Source: Salinicoccus sp. UBA3372 (GTDB taxonomy: Bacteria > Bacillota > Bacilli > Staphylococcales > Salinicoccaceae). Taken from it: a stretch of DNA of 31,116 nucleotides. A program made the position numbers and the translations under genes. The DNA is taken from the NCBI GenBank assembly GCA_002360325.1, contig DEQG01000122.1, positions 1 to 31,116 of the forward strand, written 5' to 3'. This document shows, one piece after another, positions 1-6,806 of this stretch (the stretch's first letter is position 1; every line of letters begins with the position of its first letter). The notes below the pieces were generated by a model, which saw only the letters and a list, made by a program, of their open reading frames with translations, had not been told where the DNA came from and did not search any database.

Positions 1-114
1 ATCGTCCCAATTTATATCCTTATGATGCTCAGGATTGTCTTCAAATCTCGTTTTCATAGTCTCCAACAATACGTTTTTTATATTCTCATCTAATTTTTTC
101 TCAGTCATTTTCAT
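1..114 (-). CDS. DUF4256 domain protein, N-terminal part only
   Basis: The first 38 codons of a minus-strand gene run off the left edge of the window. The N-terminus has the pattern LLETMKTRFEDNPEHHK followed by INWDD, which resembles the start of DUF4256 proteins (a helix, then a KARFEKN..RHKGLEW-like stretch) as I remember the family. The function of that family is not known. Two in-frame ATGs lie three bases apart (at 114 and 108). A GAGAG stretch just upstream fits the first slightly better. The gene follows the BCCT gene on the same strand, but a terminator hairpin separates them, so it probably has its own promoter. The assignment rests on a short fragment. Confidence 0.55.
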   Translation of the reverse strand, partial: MKMTEKKLDENIKNVLLETMKTRFEDNPEHHKDINWDD

Positions 115-147
115 CCCGCTCTCTTTATTTTTCTTTAATTTTAATAT

Positions 148-177
148 AAAAAAGTCCAGTACAAGAATATGTACTGG
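148..177 (-). terminator. Rho-independent terminator of the BCCT gene
   Basis: An 8-bp stem, CCAGTACA (156-163) with TGTACTGG (170-177), has a 6-base loop. On the minus strand it is followed by a run of six Ts (148-153). It lies 12 bases beyond the BCCT stop codon. Confidence 0.8.
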
Positions 178-188
178 CTGTGCATGAT

Positions 189-1690
189 CTAAATTCCCGG
201 TGGATCGTCTTTTGCTCTCTTTTTATAATCTTCAAGCTCCTCTTCATATTCCCTCGCAGAACCTTTGACGTAGTTCTCATAAGGTCTCTTGTTAGGGCTG
301 GTAGTCAGCTCGAAGTATTTACGTTCAGCATTGGCGTCCTTATAGAACGATACAACCATCAGTATGACGACGATACTGAACGGGAGTGCGGAAATGATGG
401 CCGCAGACTGTAAGGCATTCAGGCCTGTTTCCCCGCCGGCCAGTAACAGAACGAAAGCGATGGCTGAAAGAGAAACACTCCATACCACTTTGATCATACC
501 GGACGGTGTGAGTGAACCGAATGATGTCTGCATACCGAGAACAAATGTCGCAGAGTCGGCGGACGTGATGAAGAATGATGATACGAGCAGCATTGCGACA
601 AGTGACAGGAGCAGCCCCATCGGAAGTTCGTCAAATACGCCGAACAGCTGTGTTTCAGGCGGCATCTCAAAGATCTCCGGCACACTCTGGCCGACTGACA
701 CACCTGTCATGCCGAAAGTACTGAACCAGACGATGCCGATCAGTGTCGGTACGAACAGTACAGCCATGACGAATTCACGGATAGTCCGGCCGCGTGATAC
801 ACGGGCGATGAATATGCCGACAAACAGGCTCCAGCTCATCCACCAGCCCCAGTAGTATACTGTCCACGTGCTCATCCACTCGCTTTTTTGTTCGTTGAGC
901 GGGGCGACATCAAAACTTTGTATCAGGAAGGTGCAGAGATACTGTCCAGTACCTGCAGTCATCATGTTCAAAATCAATATGGTCGGACCGACAACCAGAA
1001 TCACGATAAAGAGCATGGCAGTCAAAATCATGTTCAGGTTGCTCAAGTACTGGATGCCTTTACTCAGCCCGGACCAGGCACTCATCAGGAACAGTACGGT
1101 GGCGAATACCGCCATGACGTCAACGATGATGCCGAGCAGGCCGTCTACACGGTCGCCAAATAACGGACGGAGCACTTTTGACAACAGCCCGACTTCACCT
1201 TTTCTGAATTGTGAGTACGCAAGTGCGAGCGCTACAACCCCGTACATCGCCCATGCATGAAAGCCGTAATGTAAAAATGTAGATCTCATGGATTCGAGCA
1301 TCGCTTCACGTGTTTCCGGTTCTGCTGTCGGTGGGCGACATAGTGTGACATAGGTTCGGAAGCACCGTAGAATACGAGCCCGATACCCATACCGGCACTG
1401 AACAACATTGCCAGCCATGAAACAGTATGGAATTCCGGTTTTTCATCCGGTTTTCCCAGTTTTAATTTGCCAATCTGGCTGAGTAATAAAAACACACAGA
1501 AAAATACAAGCAGTGTAGTCAAAATCATGTAATACCAGCCGAAATAATCAGTTATCCAGCCTGAAATTGAACTGGAAATCTCACCAAAACTATCTGGGAA
1601 TAATGCACCTGATAAAACAACGATGCCGATGACAATTACTCCATAAACAAATACTTTTGATAACTTTCCATTCGTTTTGTTGTTTTCCAA
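189..1690 (-). pseudogene. BCCT family glycine betaine transporter, broken by a one-base deletion
   Basis: This is a sodium-coupled betaine/choline/carnitine transporter for osmoprotectant uptake. The two parts lie in different frames. The N-terminal part has a first membrane helix, then the sodium-site motif GMGIG (as in BetP) and GASEPMSHYV. The C-terminal part continues with PPTAEPETREAM and carries the family signature YWGWWMSW..FVGIFIARVSRGRTIREF. One missing base in a C run (GGG on the plus strand, 1333-1335) separates them: restoring it gives SHYVAPPTAEP and an intact protein of about 500 residues, the normal family length. The likely start is the TTG at 1690, six to seven bases after GGAGGGGG. 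The upstream ATG at 1729 would give an odd hydrophilic extension. It may be a true pseudogene or a sequencing error. Confidence 0.85.
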
Positions 1691-1754
1691 GAAATTTTCC
1701 CCCTCCGTTCTGAGATGGATTGTGTACAAATCATTTTAAATGACAATAACGTTC

Positions 1755-1767
1755 TTGATATTATCAA
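1755..1767. promoter_or_regulatory. 13-bp perfect palindrome upstream of the BCCT gene
   Basis: TTGATA-T-TATCAA is a perfect inverted repeat 65 bases upstream of the BCCT start, in the 187-base gap between it and the Crp/Fnr gene. It resembles an FNR box but has three instead of four bases between TTGAT and ATCAA. No convincing -35/-10 pair was found around it. A role as an operator is only possible. Confidence 0.25.
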
Positions 1768-1837
1768 TGTTTATTTACATTTTCAGCCATAGTAATTATT
1801 CAATTTCCTGTAATGTGCTTTATAACCGAAATTGAAT

Positions 1838-1869
1838 AACAAAAACACACTCTGTTCAGGAGTGTGTTT
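1838..1869 (-). terminator. Terminator of the Crp/Fnr gene
   Basis: A perfect 10-bp stem AAACACACTC (1843-1852) with GAGTGTGTTT (1860-1869) has a 7-base loop. On the minus strand it runs into TTTTTGTTATT. It lies just after the Crp/Fnr stop codon. Confidence 0.85.
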
Positions 1870-1877
1870 GGATTGTC

Positions 1878-2528
1878 CTATATATTTAAAACATCATAAG
1901 TTTTATTGTTGATTTTTTTGATGAGTCTTTCATCTTCCAACTTTTTGAAGTTCCGGGTCAGAGTTTCCGGCTGCATGCTCAAATACGATGCCAGATCCTT
2001 CTTGGTCATGTTTAAGCTTAAGATACCCTCTTCGGTATGTGTTCTGATATATTCCTGAAGTCTTTCGCTGCTGCTGAGCAGTGAAATGTTTGTGGTCAGA
2101 GATTCTGATTCATTGAGGCGTTCTGCGAAACTTTCTATAATTTTGATGCTGATATTGGGGTACTTCTGCATGAGGTCGTATATATCCTGCTGGTTTATTG
2201 TGCAGACCTGCGCATCCTCCATAACTTCTGCGTAGGACTCATGTGTATTATCTTCATTGAATAATGAAGTTTCGCCGGTGAAATCAGCATGGCCAAGCAC
2301 TCTGACAAGTTGTTCCTTGCCTTCTGAGTTAAGACGGTAGATTCTCACCTTGCCCGCGTGAAGTACGGATAGAGATTCATTTTGATCTCCCGCCATATAC
2401 AGGTAATCCCCCTTGTTCAAGTGCTTATGGTTAATTTTGCTGAACACTTCCTGTAATTCATCTTCATTAAGATGGCTGAAAATAGGAACTTTGCTGACAC
2501 AGAGCTGGTGACCCTGAAGTTTTACCAT
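1878..2528 (-). CDS. Crp/Fnr family transcriptional regulator
   Basis: A 216-residue DNA-binding regulator. Residues about 15-110 form the cyclic-nucleotide-binding-like beta barrel (KVPIFSHL..., then the GKVRIYR and GETSLF strands). A long dimer helix follows (about 125-150), and a winged helix-turn-helix lies at about 172-205. The recognition helix contains E188-T-L-T191-R192, close to E-T-I-S-R of E. coli FNR, which reads TTGA half-sites. CRP has R-E-T-V-G-R instead. No FNR-type cysteine cluster for an Fe-S centre is present. Two cysteines, C10 and C109, are placed much like the pair in the Lactobacillus casei FLP regulator, so a thiol switch is possible. A strong GGAGG site precedes ATG 2528. 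The gene lies downstream of the heavy-metal-associated gene on the same strand, separated by a terminator. Confidence 0.9.
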   Translation of the reverse strand: MVKLQGHQLCVSKVPIFSHLNEDELQEVFSKINHKHLNKGDYLYMAGDQNESLSVLHAGKVRIYRLNSEGKEQLVRVLGHADFTGETSLFNEDNTHESYAEVMEDAQVCTINQQDIYDLMQKYPNISIKIIESFAERLNESESLTTNISLLSSSERLQEYIRTHTEEGILSLNMTKKDLASYLSMQPETLTRNFKKLEDERLIKKINNKTYDVLNI

Positions 2529-2572
2529 GTATGATCCTCCTTCATGAAATACATTGCGGAAATCTTTTGTAC

Positions 2573-2600
2573 GAGATTGTACATATCAATCTCTATTATA
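2573..2600 (-). promoter_or_regulatory. Promoter -10 and overlapping palindromic operator of the Crp/Fnr gene
   Basis: A perfect -10 box TATAAT (complement 2595-2600) is followed at once by a perfect inverted repeat, GAGATTG (2573-2579) and CAATCTC (2587-2593), with a 7-base spacer. The expected start point (about 2588) falls inside the palindrome, a typical position for a repressor site. No good -35 box is visible. The half-sites do not match the TTGA pattern expected for the Crp/Fnr protein itself. Confidence 0.5.
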
Positions 2601-2623
2601 CCGGCGGTGCAGCTAAAATGAAG

Positions 2624-2655
2624 AAAACAGCACTCAAGTTTTGGAGTGCTGTTTT
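2624..2655. terminator. Terminator between the CopZ-like and Crp/Fnr genes
   Basis: A 12-bp stem from AAAACAGCACTC (2624-2635) and GAGTGCTGTTTT (2644-2655) has an 8-base loop. On the minus strand it is followed by a T-rich tail (TTTTCTTCATTTT). It separates the heavy-metal-associated gene from the Crp/Fnr gene, so the two are separate transcripts unless there is read-through. Confidence 0.85.
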
Positions 2656-2693
2656 TGCAGAACCCGCTTTTTATGGCTGGTGCATATATTGGA

Positions 2694-2912
2694 TTAAGCG
2701 GATGTTTTAACCGATTTAACAGGGTAACCCAGTTTTTCAACAGTGTTTTTCAAAGACTCTCCTGTGACTGTATCATCATGTTCGACGGTGACTTTGTTCA
2801 AGTTGAATTTTACATTGACATCTGTGACGCCTTTCGTTTTCCCGACACCTGTTTCTATCTTCTTAATACAGCTCGGACATGTTAAATCGTCTGTTCTTAA
2901 ATTTGTTTTCAT
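2694..2912 (-). CDS. Heavy-metal-associated domain protein (CopZ-like)
   Basis: A 72-residue single-domain protein with a beta-alpha-beta-beta-alpha-beta HMA fold. The metal-binding loop is L-T-C12-P-S-C15, followed by the usual I-K-K-I-E helix and a C-terminal GYPVKS segment. HMA proteins of this size carry Cu(I) or related soft metals in the cytosol and hand them to P-type ATPases or regulators. The loop lacks the Met of the common MxCxxC copper motif, so the metal is uncertain. No copper ATPase or CsoR is in the window. AGGAGGGG lies nine bases before ATG 2912. The promoter carries an FNR-type box, so the adjacent Crp/Fnr protein probably controls it. Confidence 0.8.
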   Translation of the reverse strand: MKTNLRTDDLTCPSCIKKIETGVGKTKGVTDVNVKFNLNKVTVEHDDTVTGESLKNTVEKLGYPVKSVKTSA

Positions 2913-2954
2913 AATCTAAAACCCCTCCTGAATGTTGATTTCTTTATTATCTTA

Positions 2955-2996
2955 ATTATAAGGTATCTTCTTTGATAAAAAATTGACGCAGGTCAA
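2955..2996 (-). promoter_or_regulatory. CopZ-like gene promoter with FNR-type box at -41.5
   Basis: On the minus strand a perfect -10 TATAAT (complement 2955-2960) has no usable -35 box. Instead a perfect palindrome TTGAC-GCAG-GTCAA (2983-2996) lies upstream. Taking +1 as seven bases beyond the -10, at 2948, the box is centred at -41.5, the class II position for Crp/Fnr activators. The box is also upstream of the divergent CorA-like gene, about 58 bases before that gene's likely start point. Confidence 0.7.
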
Positions 2997-3056
2997 GAAA
3001 AGATAAGAAAGTGTTTTATCATGATATTCGGGTATTATAATTGAGAGGTGATAATG

Positions 3057-3992
3057 ATGAGCCTTTCCATCCAGTATATATCTAAAGATAATGAGATTGA
3101 AAAAGTAGAAAGTAAAGAACATGTACCGGAGCATGCCACCTTCATCTGGTACGACTACGACAGCTTTGATGATAAAGAAAAGTTGAAAAGCAATCATGAT
3201 TTTGACGATGATAGATTTGAAGATGCAACAACTAAAAATTACCGGCCGGCATATTATAAAAATAATGATTATCAGATCTTGATCTGTCATGTCATCGACC
3301 AGGAAACGTTTGAAGCACACGCTGTCAATGTCTGTGTGATGCAGGACGTTATTATAACTTTTCATAATGGCTCCCTCAGACAATTCGTAGATATAGAAAG
3401 AATAATAAAATATAAAAGCGATGACTTGGAAATAGATATTGCGCTTCATATTTTACTGAAGACGATTGATCAGTACTTTGATATCGTTCACGAGATAGAA
3501 GATGAAGTCATTTTATTTGAAGAGAGACATGTTGATGATGCCAAGAGGAAAGATATTACATCTGAAATTTTTGAACTGAAACAGAGAATATTTAAAGTTA
3601 AGCGTGTCATCATACCAATGGAAGAGCTGGTGGAAAAGTTCAAAGAGCAGGATGACATATTGGAAAGTGAAAGAAGTGAGGATATTTTAAATAAGGTCGA
3701 TGCAAAAATAGACCGGCAAAAATTAATCATTCAATTCACTGAAGAAATGATCGACGAGATAAAGGATAATTATATATCGTATAATACATACCGAATGAAT
3801 AAAATCATCAATGTATTGACCATTATCTCAGCGATATTTCTGCCGCTCACTTTAATCACAGGCATATATGGCATGAACTTTGAAAACATGCCGGAACTCA
3901 GTTGGAACTTCGGTTATTTCATAACGCTGGGCATTATGCTGGGAATCAGTGTGTCTATGCTGATTTTCTTTAAAAGTAAAGGTTGGATGTAA
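3057..3992 (+). CDS. CorA-type divalent cation transporter
   Basis: A membrane transporter for Mg2+ or Co2+ of about 311 residues, the family norm. It has a large acidic cytosolic N-terminal alpha/beta domain, long helices rich in Lys and Glu (the funnel), then two C-terminal transmembrane helices. The family signature Y-G-M-N ends the first helix (LITGIYGMNFENMPEL) and the protein ends in a basic K-S-K-G-W-M tail. The ribosome-binding site GAGGTGAT fits ATG 3057 (eight bases) better than ATG 3054. A GTG at 3048 lies inside that site and is unlikely. A TATAAT at 3036-3041 is very near the start, so the leader would be very short. The gene is divergent from the CopZ-like gene and may share its FNR-type box. 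Confidence 0.9.
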   Translation: MSLSIQYISKDNEIEKVESKEHVPEHATFIWYDYDSFDDKEKLKSNHDFDDDRFEDATTKNYRPAYYKNNDYQILICHVIDQETFEAHAVNVCVMQDVIITFHNGSLRQFVDIERIIKYKSDDLEIDIALHILLKTIDQYFDIVHEIEDEVILFEERHVDDAKRKDITSEIFELKQRIFKVKRVIIPMEELVEKFKEQDDILESERSEDILNKVDAKIDRQKLIIQFTEEMIDEIKDNYISYNTYRMNKIINVLTIISAIFLPLTLITGIYGMNFENMPELSWNFGYFITLGIMLGISVSMLIFFKSKGWM

Positions 3993-4034
3993 TCCAATAG
4001 TGTAAAAATTATATCGTGACTAATATGTTCAATA

Positions 4035-4073
4035 AAAGAACTCTTTCAGATACAAATTCTGAAAGAGTTCTTT
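4035..4073. terminator. Bidirectional terminator between corA and the amidohydrolase
   Basis: A 16-bp stem, AAAGAACTCTTTCAGA (4035-4050) with TCTGAAAGAGTTCTTT (4058-4073), has a 7-base loop. A-rich and T-rich flanks let it work for both convergent genes. Confidence 0.85.
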
Positions 4074-4074
4074 A

Positions 4075-5346
4075 TTACTCATGAGTCAGTGCTTTTGCGC
4101 TATCGAATAATACTTGGACAGAGGTCATTATACTGTCTTCATGTGTATCAAATTTTTCATTATGATGACCGGCGGCAAGTTCTGTGCCAAAGACGCAGTA
4201 TGTGGCATAGCCGCCGCGTTTTTGTACTGCATCGACAAAATAAGTTGCATCTTCAGAACCGGCGGAGGAATTATCCTCCAGAATGCTTGTCAGTCCGGTC
4301 TTGTGGGCACTATTCTTTAGTATTTCTGCAAGTTCTGGCGAGCCTTTAGCCCCTATTGCTTCGCCGACGAGATCAATATCATATTCCACCTGATGCATCA
4401 AAGCTGCACCTTTTATAATCTCTTCTGCATAATTCTTCATATATTCGTTGAGTGCAGTAGTTTCTCCGCGTAATTCCATTTTCAGCTCGGCGGTATCAGG
4501 AATAATATTTCTGCCGCTGCCGGAGTGCAGTTCCCCGACGTTGATACGGGTGACTCCGTCCGCATGTCTTGGAATGGAATGGAGATTAGAAACTGCCGCA
4601 GCTGCAGCAAGCATTGCGTTTTTACCTTCTTCGGGATGGCCGCCCGCGTGAGAAGATACTCCCGTAAATTTAACATCGAGCTTGGAAGAAGCCAGGAAGC
4701 CGTTGTTAGATGCGACGAAATGGTTGAAAGGCACACCGAGACCTATATGTGAAGCGATGAAGTAATCGACATCATCCACGACTCCGGCATCTACCATCGA
4801 TTTCGCCCCTCGTGCGCCCTCTTCGGCGGGCTGAAAGATCAATTTTATCCTGCCGCGTATATTTTCTTTGTTCTCGCTGATCAGTCTGGCGAGGCCGAGG
4901 CCGATAGTTGTGTGGACATCGTGACCGCAGGCATGCATGTTGTTGTTGGAGGAACGGAACCCTTTTTGGTTCGGCAGGTGATCATCACTTTCACTTTCGT
5001 AAATGGGCAATGCGTCCATATCCACTCTGTACGCAACCGTCGGCCCCGGTATGTGCGAGTCAAGAATGCCCACCACTGCCGTATAACCATCTTCGAAGTG
5101 CGGCATGTATTTTTCAATTGCTCCATTCGCTCTTGCCCATTCCAGGTGTGATCGGATATCATCTGTTCCCGGCTTCCCCATACATGAAGCAGGTTCCATG
5201 ACTTCTTTGCCTAAAAGAATATCAAATCCGAGCTTTGCCAATGTATCAGCGACAATCGATGCTGTTCTCATCTCCAAAAATCCGAGTTCGGGAAATCTAT
5301 GAAAATCTCTGCGCCAGTCTATCAGCTGGCTTTGAAGCTGTTCCAT
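4075..5346 (-). CDS. M20 family amidohydrolase, AbgA-like
   Basis: A 423-residue metal-dependent amidohydrolase of peptidase family M20. The N-terminus (WRRDFHRFPELGFLEMRTA), a CMGKPG segment, and an insert with EWARANGAIEKYM resemble AbgA, one subunit of the E. coli p-aminobenzoyl-glutamate hydrolase. Metal ligands are visible: C140 and H142 in ACGHDVH, E175/E176 in PAEEGARG, H200 in ASHIG, and the final His in AAGHHNE. The dimerisation domain contains SSHAGGHPEEGKNA. No AbgB partner is adjacent, so the true substrate may be another N-acyl amino acid. The chosen start is ATG 5346, seven bases after AGGGG. An upstream in-frame ATG (5394) would add an unlikely hydrophobic leader. Confidence 0.85.
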   Translation of the reverse strand: MEQLQSQLIDWRRDFHRFPELGFLEMRTASIVADTLAKLGFDILLGKEVMEPASCMGKPGTDDIRSHLEWARANGAIEKYMPHFEDGYTAVVGILDSHIPGPTVAYRVDMDALPIYESESDDHLPNQKGFRSSNNNMHACGHDVHTTIGLGLARLISENKENIRGRIKLIFQPAEEGARGAKSMVDAGVVDDVDYFIASHIGLGVPFNHFVASNNGFLASSKLDVKFTGVSSHAGGHPEEGKNAMLAAAAAVSNLHSIPRHADGVTRINVGELHSGSGRNIIPDTAELKMELRGETTALNEYMKNYAEEIIKGAALMHQVEYDIDLVGEAIGAKGSPELAEILKNSAHKTGLTSILEDNSSAGSEDATYFVDAVQKRGGYATYCVFGTELAAGHHNEKFDTHEDSIMTSVQVLFDSAKALTHE

Positions 5347-5370
5347 CATTTCACCCCTGCATATGATATT

Positions 5371-5390
5371 TATACTTATAATAAAGTATA
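5371..5390. repeat. Inverted repeat in the amidohydrolase promoter region
   Basis: TATACTT (5371-5377) and AAGTATA (5384-5390) form a perfect 7-bp inverted repeat with a 6-base spacer. ATGATA (5363-5368) and ATCAT extend it imperfectly. It lies 25 bases upstream of the amidohydrolase start, in the divergent region with maa, and could be an operator or simply AT-rich sequence. Confidence 0.3.
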
Positions 5391-5407
5391 TCATTTAATT
5401 TTTATAT

Positions 5408-5436
5408 TTGAGACTTTTATCCTGTAAGATTAGTAT
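5408..5436 (+). promoter_or_regulatory. SigA-type promoter of the O-acetyltransferase gene
   Basis: TTGAGA (5408-5413), 17 bases, then TAGTAT (5431-5436), about 30 bases before the gene start. Four of six bases match each consensus hexamer or better. Confidence 0.5.
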
Positions 5437-5467
5437 GTGATACAAAGAGACTTTGGAGGCTTGGACT

Positions 5468-6025
5468 ATGAATGAAAAAGATAAAATGCTTGCCAATGAA
5501 TGGTATGATGCGAATTATGATGAAAACTTATTGAAAGAACGCATGAAAGCACAGGATTTATGTCATGATTTCAATCAGACCAGACCGAGTGATGAGAAGC
5601 GGAGACAGGAAATACTCGTTGAACTGTTTGGGTATATCCCTAAAAATGCAAAGGTGGCCAGTCCGTTCATGACGGATTACGGTTATAATGTAAAGCTCGG
5701 TGAAAATGTTTTTATCAATATAAATAATTATTTTATGGACGGTGCAGAAATCACTCTGGGCAACAATGTCTTTGTTGGACCATCATGCGGCTTCTATACG
5801 GCAGGGCACCCTCTGGATGCGGAAGACCGGAACAAAGGGCTGGAAAAAGCATCCCCCATATCTATTGGAAGTAATGTCTGGCTGGGCGGTAACGTGAGTG
5901 TAATGCCGGGCGTTACAATCGGAGAAGGATCGGTTGTGGGCGCAGGGAGCGTGGTCACCAAAGATATACCGCCCAATGTTTTGGCTGCGGGCGTACCATG
6001 CAAAGTTATCAGGGAAATAGATTAA
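5468..6025 (+). CDS. maa: Maltose O-acetyltransferase family protein
   Basis: A 185-residue acetyl-CoA-dependent sugar O-acetyltransferase of the left-handed beta-helix (hexapeptide) family. An N-terminal helical Mac domain ([13 protein letters not shown]...[17 protein letters not shown]) is followed by hexapeptide repeats from about residue 60 to the end. Catalytic H114 sits in the conserved TAGHP loop. The end [14 protein letters not shown] is typical of the family. These trimeric enzymes acetylate maltose, glucose or galactosides, and their physiological role is unclear. GGAGG lies eight bases before ATG 5468. The gene stands alone, followed by a GC-rich hairpin. Confidence 0.88.
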   Translation: MNEKDKMLANEWYDANYDENLLKERMKAQDLCHDFNQTRPSDEKRRQEILVELFGYIPKNAKVASPFMTDYGYNVKLGENVFININNYFMDGAEITLGNNVFVGPSCGFYTAGHPLDAEDRNKGLEKASPISIGSNVWLGGNVSVMPGVTIGEGSVVGAGSVVTKDIPPNVLAAGVPCKVIREID

Positions 6026-6028
6026 AAA

Positions 6029-6064
6029 TAGGCACCCGGGGATGGGCTGGTCTCCGGGTGCCTA
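6029..6064 (-). terminator. GC-rich terminator hairpin between maa and the small membrane protein gene
   Basis: An 11-bp stem (6029-6039 with 6054-6064; core GGCACCCGG/CCGGGTGCC) has a 14-base loop. The T-rich tail is on the minus-strand side (TATTTTTAAT), so it best serves the minus-strand gene. It may also stop maa transcription. Confidence 0.7.
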
Positions 6065-6067
6065 GTA

Positions 6068-6250
6068 TCATGCTATTTGAATGAATACACTCAACATCAG
6101 AGCGATCCAGCTTATAGTTGCAAAAACAATAAAGAAAATACTCCACTTTGATATTCGTTGATTGTCATTACGATCTTTTCGAATCCTGCTTATAAAAGGA
6201 ATAATGAAAAAGATGAATACCAGAGTACCGAGTATTGCTCTTAAAATCAT
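6068..6250 (-). CDS. Small two-helix membrane protein, unknown function
   Basis: A 60-residue protein with two hydrophobic helices (about residues 2-20 and 36-58) joined by a short, highly charged loop (RIRKDRNDNQR). A strong ribosome-binding site (AGGAAGGTGAT) lies just before ATG 6250, and a terminator follows the stop, so it is very likely expressed. I recognise no family. The layout resembles the many short integral membrane proteins of staphylococci. No operon partner: maa is convergent and the dha genes have their own terminator upstream. Confidence 0.7.
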   Translation of the reverse strand: MILRAILGTLVFIFFIIPFISRIRKDRNDNQRISKWSIFFIVFATISWIALMLSVFIQIA

Positions 6251-6356
6251 ATTATCACCTTCCTGTGTGCTTCAGAGCACTGTCTCTATCATACAGCCTA
6301 TCAAAGTAAGATATCCAGAAAGCTGTTTTTAAAGGCGGGGAAGTCTAATATAAATG

Positions 6357-6400
6357 AAATAACGCCATGCGTTACCGGCAGGTAATGCATGGCGTTATTT
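6357..6400 (-). terminator. Terminator of the dha operon
   Basis: A 20-bp stem with one G-U pair (6357-6376 with 6381-6400) closes a GGCA-type tetraloop. The T-rich tail on the minus strand is imperfect (TTTCATTTATATT). It lies 40 bases after the dhaM stop codon. Confidence 0.75.
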
Positions 6401-6440
6401 ATAAATTTTGAACATCTAAAAAGATGACAATGAGAGTGCT

Positions 6441-6803
6441 TTACTTGACCATCTCGCTTAATTTCTCCATAATCTCATCGATATTTGTGCCGATACTTAT
6501 TTCGACGGCGGCTAAAAAACTGCCTTCGACAATGGGTGCATTGGCAATATGAATGTTGTAATCTCCTTCATACATCTCAACAGCCATTTCAAGGTTCATC
6601 AGACTGGAACCTATATCAAAAAAGCAGATTGTATCACTTTTCACCTCGGACAGCATATGGTCGATCTGACCGATATTAGTACCGATGCCGCTGTTGACAC
6701 CGCCCGACGCATGTACGGTGACACCTTCAGCCATCTGTTCAATAAGTGCCTTGGTACCTGAAGCTATGTCTTTACTGTGGCTGATGATCAATATTTCTGT
6801 CAT
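6441..6803 (-). CDS. dhaM: Dihydroxyacetone kinase phosphotransfer subunit DhaM
   Basis: A 120-residue EIIA-mannose-like protein that takes phosphate from HPr and gives it to ADP bound on DhaL. The active-site histidine is H9 in the start ILIISHS. The segment ASGGVNSGIGTNIGQI and the FFDIGSSLMNLEMA helix are typical of DhaM. It has only the EIIA-like domain, as in firmicutes, not the HPr and EI fusion of E. coli DhaM. It is the third gene of the dhaK-dhaL-dhaM operon, beginning three bases after dhaL with its ribosome-binding site (GGAGGAGG) inside the end of dhaL. Confidence 0.93.
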   Translation of the reverse strand: MTEILIISHSKDIASGTKALIEQMAEGVTVHASGGVNSGIGTNIGQIDHMLSEVKSDTICFFDIGSSLMNLEMAVEMYEGDYNIHIANAPIVEGSFLAAVEISIGTNIDEIMEKLSEMVK

Positions 6804-6806
6804 TCC

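Noticed and set aside
189..1260. Overlapping plus-strand reading frames opposite the betaine transporter
   Set aside because: They have no ribosome-binding sites and low-complexity composition; they mirror the minus-strand coding sequence.
1755..1767. TTGATATTATCAA as an FNR box for the betaine transporter
   Set aside because: The spacer between TTGAT and ATCAA is three bases instead of four, and no suitably placed promoter was found. Kept only as a low-confidence palindrome.
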